Assembly (NCBI GenBank): GCA_003554375.1
Contig: PWGF01000378.1
Coordinates: forward strand, 1 to 6,069
Source of the DNA: Spirochaetaceae bacterium
GTDB lineage: Bacteria > Spirochaetota > Spirochaetia > DSM-27196 > SKKC01
Direction: 5' to 3'
Length of the DNA stretch: 6,069 nucleotides
Position 1 is the stretch's first letter. Each line of letters begins with the position of its first letter. Shown here piece by piece: positions 1-4,805 of this stretch. Below the pieces are notes generated by a model. The model ran no database searches, was not told the DNA's origin, and worked only from the letters and a program-made list of their open reading frames with translations. Both the position numbers and the translations under genes were made by a program.

Positions 1-571
1 GCTCTTTCCCTTCGCCATCCGCTACAATCCGCTCGATCCGCCGGGTTCCGTCGTATCGATAGGTAACGTACTCCGTCTCCCCATCCCGGCCCTCAATCTC
101 TTCTTCCGCGAGGCGCCCTTCGTCGTCGAAGTGACGCACTCTCCGCTCTCCCATCTCTTCGATCACTTCACGCTCGGTACGCCCCTCGATCAGGTACGCT
201 TCCACAAGGCGGTAAGGCTCCCCCTTCCGGGTAAGTCGCTCGACCCGACGCACGGAATCAGCGTTGCCGGGCTCCTCGTCAACCTCCAAGACGTAGGTAT
301 GCTCCTCGCGCGCTCCCTCTCCGATCGTCTCCAATGCCATGCCTGCTGCGTTGGAGCGATATAGGCCGGGATCCGCCCCGCGCACCGGAAGCACGCCCAG
401 AACAGCGCCGATTACGAGCGCGCCCAGGAACGCTACCATGCTCGAACCCGAAGCGCGCCGGCGCACAACGCGCCGAACGCGCGACGACGGGCCTGCGAGC
501 GGCCCGAACGCAGCAGCGCGCCGGCGCCGCAGCTCACGCTTTCCGGCCGACCGATCGAGCTCGCCGCACAC
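1..571 (-). CDS. Membrane-anchored protein with YD-like repeat strands, 3' end outside window
   Basis: Family not recognised; at least 190 residues are visible and the C-terminus lies beyond the left edge. The start is GTG at 571, overlapping the ftsY stop by one base (TAGTG). GGGAGG lies 6 nt upstream, and an in-frame TGA (about 618) with no other start codon between makes this the first possible start. Residues 1-44 are very basic (RELRRRR, RRVVRRR). Residues 45-63 (MVAFLGALVIGAVLGVLPV) form one hydrophobic segment, so I infer a cytoplasmic Arg-rich tail and one membrane helix, or an uncleaved or late-cleaved signal anchor before RGADPG. The rest is charged and strand-like, with YD/RHS-type patterns such as HFDDEGRLAEEEI and YRYDGTRRIERIV, so an exported beta-rich repeat protein is plausible. 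The ATG at 439 (residue 45) is an alternative start but would lack the basic region and the ribosome site. Co-transcription with ftsY is likely; function unknown. Confidence 0.75.
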   Translation of the reverse strand, partial: MCGELDRSAGKRELRRRRAAAFGPLAGPSSRVRRVVRRRASGSSMVAFLGALVIGAVLGVLPVRGADPGLYRSNAAGMALETIGEGAREEHTYVLEVDEEPGNADSVRRVERLTRKGEPYRLVEAYLIEGRTEREVIEEMGERRVRHFDDEGRLAEEEIEGRDGETEYVTYRYDGTRRIERIVADGEGKE

Positions 572-1440
572 TATTCGCCTCCCGACTCGAGCAACCGTCG
601 TACGTAGTCGTCAGGGCGGAAAACCTGTAGATCTTCGTACCGCTCACCGGTCCCGACGAAGGCGATCGGTAACTCGAGATTACCGCAGACCGATACTGCG
701 ATTCCTCCCTTGGCGGTGGAATCGTACTTTGCCAGCACGACGCCGTCGATGCTCGCCACCTCGTGAAACATCTCCGCCTGACGAAGCGCGTTCTGACCCG
801 TCGTACTATCCAGTACCAGAAGCTTCTTGTAGCGTCCAGCGGGCACCGAGCGTCCGACGATGCGATCGATCTTCTGGAGCTGCTGCATGAGGTGCGACTT
901 CGTGTGCATCCGCCCTGCGGTATCCGCAATGACCAGCTGCTCTCCGCGAGCCGCGGCGCTCTCGATCGCGTCATAGATCACCGCACCAGGATCGGCGCCG
1001 TGCGCCTGCTGTACGAACCGCGCGCCCAGTCGCTCGGCATGGATCCCCAACTGCTCGATCGCGGCAGCCCGAAACGTATCGCCCGCGGCCAACACCGGCC
1101 GCGCGATGCTCGCGTTTTCCCGATAGTAGTGAGCGAGCTTGGCGCACGTGGTAGTCTTGCCCGTACCGTTTACCCCCAGAACGAGAATCACCGATAACTC
1201 GTCCTTCGGTATCTCCAGCTCCGTGCCCTGCACTCGTTCGCGAATCAGGCTCCGCAGCGCTTCCGTTAGCTCCTCACGCGAGTCGAACCGCTTTCCCGCA
1301 CGGCGCAGCTCACCGACGATATCCATGGTGACTCCTGCGCCGACGTCTGCTTCGATGAGAAGATCCTCCAGCTCCTCGAAGAACGCTTCTCCGCGTTCGC
1401 CTCCGGTGAAAAGCTGCTTAAGCCGAGCTCCTATTCCCAC
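571..1440 (-). CDS. ftsY: Signal recognition particle receptor FtsY (SRP GTPase)
   Basis: FtsY is the membrane-associated receptor that docks SRP-ribosome complexes at the Sec translocon; its GTPase forms a twin complex with Ffh. The 289 residues cover only the NG domain: N helical bundle about 1-80, G domain about 83-289. The long acidic A domain of E. coli FtsY is absent, as in many bacteria. Visible motifs are the P-loop GVNGTGKTTT (89-98), DTFRAAA (121-127), DTAGR (173-177), the G4 position AKYD (237-240), and GTGERYEDLQVF (263-274). G4 is usually TKxD, so Thr is replaced by Ala, and TCAKLA after the P-loop differs from the common TIGKLA. The start is GTG at 1440 with GGAGG 5 nt upstream. 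No ATG, GTG or TTG occurs in frame between the upstream gene's stop and this codon, so the start is firm. The last base of the TAG stop is the first base of the next gene's GTG. Identity is secure from the motifs. Confidence 0.97.
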   Translation of the reverse strand: MGIGARLKQLFTGGERGEAFFEELEDLLIEADVGAGVTMDIVGELRRAGKRFDSREELTEALRSLIRERVQGTELEIPKDELSVILVLGVNGTGKTTTCAKLAHYYRENASIARPVLAAGDTFRAAAIEQLGIHAERLGARFVQQAHGADPGAVIYDAIESAAARGEQLVIADTAGRMHTKSHLMQQLQKIDRIVGRSVPAGRYKKLLVLDSTTGQNALRQAEMFHEVASIDGVVLAKYDSTAKGGIAVSVCGNLELPIAFVGTGERYEDLQVFRPDDYVRRLLESGGE

Positions 1441-1491
1441 GTATTCCTCCGTCTCTCTGAGCTTTACCCATGCGTTCGCCGCAACTGCGCC

Positions 1492-2946
1492 TTACCGTCC
1501 GTGGTACGCCTCCGCGGAGCGGATATAGCGCACCAGCTGCCAAATCGTGTTGACGAGAAGCGTCCCGGACAGCGCATAACCGCCTAACTCGACATACCGA
1601 ATCCGATTGTACCGTTGCTGCAGTCGATCGTCCTGGCCCGTCCCCTCGAAAAAGACGTCATACCGTTCCATCGCCCCGCGGGCCAGCACCGGCACCGGGA
1701 CACTTGCGGCAAACCAGCCGAGCGATCGGTAGAACCCACGCCGGCGCTCTTCGAAGTGTTGCCCCAAGTCCTTATCTTCGCCCACCAGCGTATGCGTCAC
1801 CTCATCGGGCAGCGCCTGGTCCAACACGAATCGCTTCGTCGAGAACCCCGGAGCGCGCAGCTCCGCCCGCCGGGGGCCCGCCGGCAGCTCCACCTCCAGC
1901 GGAGTCCGCCCTTTCCACTCCCCGCCCACATAGAGATGAGCTCCCGGCGGTTCGCTGTCTACCCGGATAGTCCGCCGGTCGTGCCGCTCGAGCTCGATGG
2001 AGACACGCTTCTCGTCTCCCTCGCCCAGAACCACGGTCCGCTCCTCCGTACGGTATCCCGGCGCGGTTACGGTAACCTCGTAACTCCCAGGCTCCAGATA
2101 CGGTAGCGACAACCGGCCGAAGCCGCGGAGCTCACCGTCCACCTGGACGCTCGCGGACGAGACCGACGGCTCCACAACGAGGTGACCGGAGCCGCGCCCC
2201 ATCAAGACAGGCTGCATCTCCCTCGCGAGAATGGGCGCCTCGTCGGGGATATCGCCTGCCCGCGCTATGGTATACGCCGCCCGGTGTCGCTGGCCCGTCG
2301 CGCTCTCGTACAGCTCGATTGTCACAATGACATACCCGGCATCGTACTCTATGCTCCCTGTCACCACCGCGTCCAAGTTCTCCTCGTCGGCAATCTCCCC
2401 CGGATCGGCCACAGGCAATAGGCGCGACTCCTGATGCTCGCCCCAGAAGACCATTGGAATCTCCTGAGGGACCGCGACCAGGCTCGGGTCGAAAAGCCGA
2501 ATCGCCAGAAGCCGCTCCCGCGCATCCGCCATCTCCCGCTCCGGACCACGGTAGTCGTCCGCCTCGACATCGCGCTCGAACAAGAGCGAGTCGCGCCTCC
2601 GCACCGCCGCGCGGAAGTCGTCTACGCCTTCCGCGCGTTCCTCCTCCAGAACACGCGCACCTCGCACCTCACGCTCAGCCGCCGAAAGCCGGCGAACCGG
2701 CACCTCTTCGAGCTCCGAATAGAGCATAAGCGGCAGGACGCGGGTGAGGTACCGCTCTTCCGCAGGGAGGTTCTCTCCCGCCAATTCGGCAAACCCCACG
2801 CGGTATTCCTGGATGTCGTCGGCCGGCGGCCACTCGCTCCCGGCAGCCGGGGAGGCCACTACTCCCCCTGCCAAGACGAGGGCGCTCAGCAGCATCAGTC
2901 CTCTGATAGCTCCTCGCAGCCACATATGCTCTTTCGGCGCTCCCAA
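1492..2946 (-). CDS. Exported protein with two PEGA domains and C-terminal membrane segments
   Basis: Function unknown. From the TTG at 2946 the product has 484 residues. Residues 9-36 look like a Sec signal peptide or anchor (basic WLRGAIRG, then LMLLSALVLAGGVVASPAAG). Residues 45-250 resemble the TolB/CsgG-like N-terminal fold often found before PEGA domains (YRVGFAEL, then DAVVTGSIEYDAGYVIVTIE); this is inference. Two PEGA repeats follow, about 253-320 (SASVQVDGELRGFGRLSLPY, EPGSYEVTVTAPGYRTEE) and 325-385 (SEPPGAHLYVGGEWKGRTPL, AGPRRAELRAPGFSTK). Hydrophobic stretches at about 406-422 and 450-472 could be a C-terminal hairpin or helices. PEGA domains are associated with surface or S-layer proteins. 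The start is uncertain: TTG at 2946 has GGAG 6 nt upstream, while ATG at 2925 (residue 8) has only a weak AAAGAG but gives a more typical signal peptide. The gap is 14 nt after the CheY gene (35 nt if ATG) and 51 nt before ftsY, so it is probably in the operon. Confidence 0.88.
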   Translation of the reverse strand: MGAPKEHMWLRGAIRGLMLLSALVLAGGVVASPAAGSEWPPADDIQEYRVGFAELAGENLPAEERYLTRVLPLMLYSELEEVPVRRLSAAEREVRGARVLEEERAEGVDDFRAAVRRRDSLLFERDVEADDYRGPEREMADARERLLAIRLFDPSLVAVPQEIPMVFWGEHQESRLLPVADPGEIADEENLDAVVTGSIEYDAGYVIVTIELYESATGQRHRAAYTIARAGDIPDEAPILAREMQPVLMGRGSGHLVVEPSVSSASVQVDGELRGFGRLSLPYLEPGSYEVTVTAPGYRTEERTVVLGEGDEKRVSIELERHDRRTIRVDSEPPGAHLYVGGEWKGRTPLEVELPAGPRRAELRAPGFSTKRFVLDQALPDEVTHTLVGEDKDLGQHFEERRRGFYRSLGWFAASVPVPVLARGAMERYDVFFEGTGQDDRLQQRYNRIRYVELGGYALSGTLLVNTIWQLVRYIRSAEAYHGR

Positions 2947-2960
2947 CCCCCGCTCCGACG

Positions 2961-3338
2961 TCAGTTCTTGTTATTGCGCAGTGCAGCTCGCTTGACCGCA
3001 TTAATGATACGCTCCGAGTGAAACGGTTTCACCACGAAGTCACTCGCCCCGAGCTGGATCGCGCGGATAATGAGCGGCTCCTCATCGAGCGCGCTGCACA
3101 TGACGACACAAGCGGCCGGATCCTCCCGTTTGATCTCCGCCAGAGCCTGAATCCCGTTCATCTCCGGCATTGCCACATCCATGAGCACGACGTCCGGCTT
3201 CAACCGGCGGTATTCTTGCACTCCTTCAACCCCGTTGCCCGCTTCTCCCACCTGCTCCAAACCGGACTCGATCAGGATGCCTCCGATAAGCTCACGCATA
3301 AACGGGAGATCATCGACCACCAGAACGCGAATACTCAT
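2961..3338 (-). CDS. CheY-like single-domain response regulator
   Basis: A 125-residue receiver domain with no output domain. It would be phosphorylated on Asp by a histidine kinase and act by binding a partner protein. Key residues are present: acidic pair D9/D10 in VLVVDDLPFMREL, phospho-acceptor D54 in VVLMDVAMPEMNG, switch Ser S82 in MCSALDEE, aromatic F101 at the CheY Tyr106 position, and K104 in DFVVKPF. The length matches CheY. The start is ATG at 3338, whose ATGA overlaps the prfB TGA by 4 nt; upstream there is only GGGGA close to the ATG, so translation is probably coupled to prfB. The same frame is open further upstream, but that part overlaps prfB and lacks receiver sequence, so this ATG is the start. 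No kinase or chemotaxis gene is in the window, so the partner is unknown. I give no symbol because true CheY (flagellar switch ligand) cannot be told from other stand-alone receivers here. Confidence 0.93.
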   Translation of the reverse strand: MSIRVLVVDDLPFMRELIGGILIESGLEQVGEAGNGVEGVQEYRRLKPDVVLMDVAMPEMNGIQALAEIKREDPAACVVMCSALDEEPLIIRAIQLGASDFVVKPFHSERIINAVKRAALRNNKN

Positions 3339-4430
3339 TCTTCCCCGCTTCGGAGATATGCCTCTATAAATGGCTCGAGATTGCCGTCCATAACGCCTTC
3401 CACGTTCGCCGTCTGTGCTTTCGTTCGATGGTCCTTGACCATCGTATACGGCTGGAAGACGTAGGAGCGGATCTGGTTTCCCCAAGCGATCTCTTTTTTC
3501 TCCGCCGAATTCTCCGCCCGCTCTCGTTCTCGTTCGGCGCGATAGTACTCGTACAGCCGGCTCTGCAGAATCTTCATGGCCGTCGCACGGTTCTTATGCT
3601 GGCTTCGTTCGTTCTGGCACTGAACGACGATGCCGGTCTCCAAATGGGTAAGCCGAACGGCGCTGTCGGTCTTGTTCACGTGCTGCCCGCCGGCGCCTTG
3701 CGCGCGATAGGTATCCACCCGGATGTCGTCGGGCTTGATGTCTACCGCGATGTCGTCCTCGATAACCGGCGATACATACACGCTGGCAAAGGACGTGTGC
3801 CGGCGCCCACTCGAATCGAACGGCGATATCCGCACCAGCCGGTGCACGCCGGTTTCTCCCTTGAGATAGCCGTACGCATACGGTCCTTCGACCCGAAGCG
3901 TCACGGACTTGACGCCCCCCTCGGCCTCGAGCAGGTCGAGCGTCTCATGCCGGTAGCCCTGCGCCTCGAAGAAACGAGTGTACATCCGCAGGAGCATCGC
4001 GGTCCAATCACACGCTTCCGTGCCGCCGGCGCCGCTGTGTATTGTGAAGAAGGCCGGATGATCGTCGAAGCGGTCTCCGAGTAGCTCGGTAAGGCGAAGC
4101 CGCTCGTACTCGCTCTCCATGCGATCGAGTGTCTCCTCGATTTCCCGAACGCTCTCTTCGTCACGCTCTTCGCGGGCCAGCTCGAGAAGCGCTCGCGAAT
4201 CCTCGAGTTGATCGCGCAGCTGCTTCCATGGCTCATACCGATTTCGCAGCCGCGAAAGCTCCGTCATAACCCGCTCCGCTTCCGCACGGTCGTTCCAGAG
4301 ATCCGGCTGCCCACTCTTCTCTTCGAGCTCCTGAATGTCCCGAGTCAGCTTGTCCGGGTCAAAGAGACCTCCAGGTGTGCTCGATCTTCTGCCCTAGCTC
4401 TTCCATCCGCTGTGCCGTATCGTCAAACAT
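3335..4430 (-). CDS. prfB: Peptide chain release factor 2 with programmed +1 frameshift
   Basis: RF2 recognises UGA and UAA stop codons and triggers release of the finished peptide. The gene is in two frames. Zero frame, 4430-4362, encodes 23 residues (MFDDTAQRMEEL to WRSL) and meets TGA at 4361-4359. Skipping T4361 continues in +1 frame from 4360 to 3335 (DPDKLTRDIQELEEKSG onward), giving 364 residues, against 365 in E. coli. The RF2 tripeptide SPF at 202-204 identifies RF2 rather than RF1. The peptidyl-transferase GGQ is at 247-249 in YRAQGAGGQHVNKTDSAVR, and FTIHSGAGGTEACDW marks the domain 2 start. Start ATG at 4430 has AGGAGG 6 nt upstream. An internal in-frame ATG at 4267 (residue 55) would give a truncated 310-residue product and is not the start. 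First gene of the operon; its TGA overlaps the cheY-like ATG. The frameshift makes synthesis depend on RF2 level. Confidence 0.97.
4358..4372 (-). promoter_or_regulatory. prfB: prfB programmed +1 frameshift site
   Basis: On the minus strand the site reads GGAGG, TCT, CTT, TGA, C. It holds the known elements: an internal Shine-Dalgarno-like GGAGG 3 nt before the slippery CTT (4364-4362), an in-frame TGA (4361-4359), and a C after it, which is a poor termination context. E. coli uses AGGGGG, TAT, CTT, TGA, C with the same 3-nt spacing. When RF2 is scarce the ribosome pauses at UGA, the peptidyl-tRNA slips from CUU to UUU and reading continues with GAC. Protein homology changes frame exactly here. 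Confidence 0.95.
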
Positions 4431-4443
4431 GAGATTCCTCCTA
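4431..4443 (-). promoter_or_regulatory. prfB ribosome binding site
   Basis: On the minus strand TAGGAGG precedes AATCTC and then ATG at 4430, a strong site with 6-nt spacing. It fixes the ATG as the prfB start even though the same frame is open for more than 600 nt upstream. Confidence 0.85.
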
Positions 4444-4480
4444 GCCGGCGAATCGATTTTCGTTGACACGCAAGGTCTGT

Positions 4481-4525
4481 CCTGGGAGAAGCGCCCATGC
4501 ACTCGGCACGCGACACCTCTCCAGG
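4481..4525 (-). other. Possible stem-loop in the prfB leader
   Basis: On the plus strand CCTGGGAGA (4481-4489) can pair with TCTCCAGG (4518-4525) with one bulged G, enclosing a 28-nt loop. If the promoter at 4566-4594 is right, this lies inside the transcribed leader. It could be a stability or regulatory element, but GC-rich DNA makes chance pairing common. No run of T follows it in the direction of transcription, so it is not a standard terminator. Confidence 0.25.
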
Positions 4526-4565
4526 CGCGAGCCCCGTACAACGCGATCAGGCTATCGCAAACGGT

Positions 4566-4594
4566 AGTATAGCGCACAATCTCGGCATTGTTAC
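4566..4594 (-). promoter_or_regulatory. Predicted sigma70-type promoter for the prfB operon
   Basis: The minus strand shows GTAACA (4594-4589, 4 of 6 to TTGACA), a 17-nt spacer, and TATACT (4571-4566, 5 of 6 to TATAAT). Transcription would start near 4558, leaving a leader of about 130 nt before the prfB ATG. This is pattern matching only, but the spacing and the position in the divergent gap fit. Confidence 0.5.
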
Positions 4595-4718
4595 AGGGGA
4601 GAGACCGAACACCGAAGAGCAAACGCAGTTGGACCGGTACGGTTCCACAGCGGCAGGGTGAAGCCGCCGAAGCACGGTCACCACCTTGCTCCCGTTCACC
4701 GGCTGCGAGCACGGCCAC

Positions 4719-4740
4719 GGCTCCCCGGCCACAGGGAGCC
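4719..4740. repeat. Inverted repeat, 7-bp arms
   Basis: GGCTCCC at 4719-4725 and GGGAGCC at 4734-4740 are perfect inverted copies separated by 8 nt. The repeat lies upstream of both predicted promoters, so it may be a protein-binding site rather than an RNA hairpin. No T run follows on either strand. Confidence 0.45.
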
Positions 4741-4752
4741 TCCGGGATACCA

Positions 4753-4767
4753 ACCGGATTTTCCGGT
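4753..4767. repeat. Inverted repeat, 6-bp arms with 3-nt spacer
   Basis: ACCGGA (4753-4758), TTT, TCCGGT (4762-4767). It ends just before the possible -35 at 4769 of the plus-strand gene, about 40 nt from its ATG, a typical operator position. Whether it binds a regulator is unknown. Confidence 0.4.
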
Positions 4768-4768
4768 A

Positions 4769-4798
4769 TAGACCCGCCCCGGAATGGCCGATTACTAT
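4769..4798 (+). promoter_or_regulatory. Weak candidate promoter for the FN3-like/TPR gene
   Basis: TAGACC (4769-4774, 4 of 6) and TACTAT (4793-4798, 4 of 6) are separated by 18 nt. Transcription would begin at about 4805-4806, directly at the ATG. Low confidence because both boxes are imperfect. Confidence 0.25.
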
Positions 4799-4805
4799 AG
4801 ATGTG

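Larger units (their letters stand above)
4431..4805. other. Divergent intergenic region with inverted repeats
   Basis: 375 bp between prfB (minus) and the FN3-like/TPR gene (plus). It holds the predicted prfB promoter and leader on the left and a possible start-proximal promoter on the right. Between them, about 4595-4768 carries several short inverted repeats: GCGGC/GCCGC (4650-4654 and 4663-4667), GGCTCCC/GGGAGCC (4719-4725 and 4734-4740), and ACCGGA/TCCGGT (4753-4758 and 4762-4767). I see no convincing small gene here. Open frames on either strand lack ribosome sites or overlap the leader. Confidence 0.7.

Noticed and set aside
430..571. Twin-arginine (Tat) signal in the YD-like protein (RRVV before the hydrophobic segment)
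   Set aside because: The consensus residues after RR (Phe-Leu-Lys) are missing and other arginines are scattered throughout, so a basic tail plus anchor explains it better.
339..890. Arg-rich plus-strand ORF of 183 codons and overlapping ones across ftsY and its downstream gene
   Set aside because: Shadow frames of the minus-strand genes in GC-rich DNA: composition is extreme and no ribosome site or domain is seen.
3339..3485. N-terminal extension of the CheY-like protein
   Set aside because: The extra residues come from prfB read in another frame. The receiver fold begins at the ATG at 3338.
4397..4498. Small leader ORF starting at ATG 4498 on the minus strand
   Set aside because: No ribosome site, and it overlaps the prfB start out of frame with no recognisable leader-peptide feature.
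4596..4663. Glycine-riboswitch-like pieces on the plus strand: GGGGAGAG, AACACCGAAGAGCAAAC, then CAGGGTGAAG
   Set aside because: The aptamer needs a hairpin between GAGAG and CACCGAAG, and only a few bases are present. The usual AAAAGGAC after CAGG is missing, and the downstream gene is not a glycine gene. An Infernal search with the Rfam glycine model (RF00504) would settle it.
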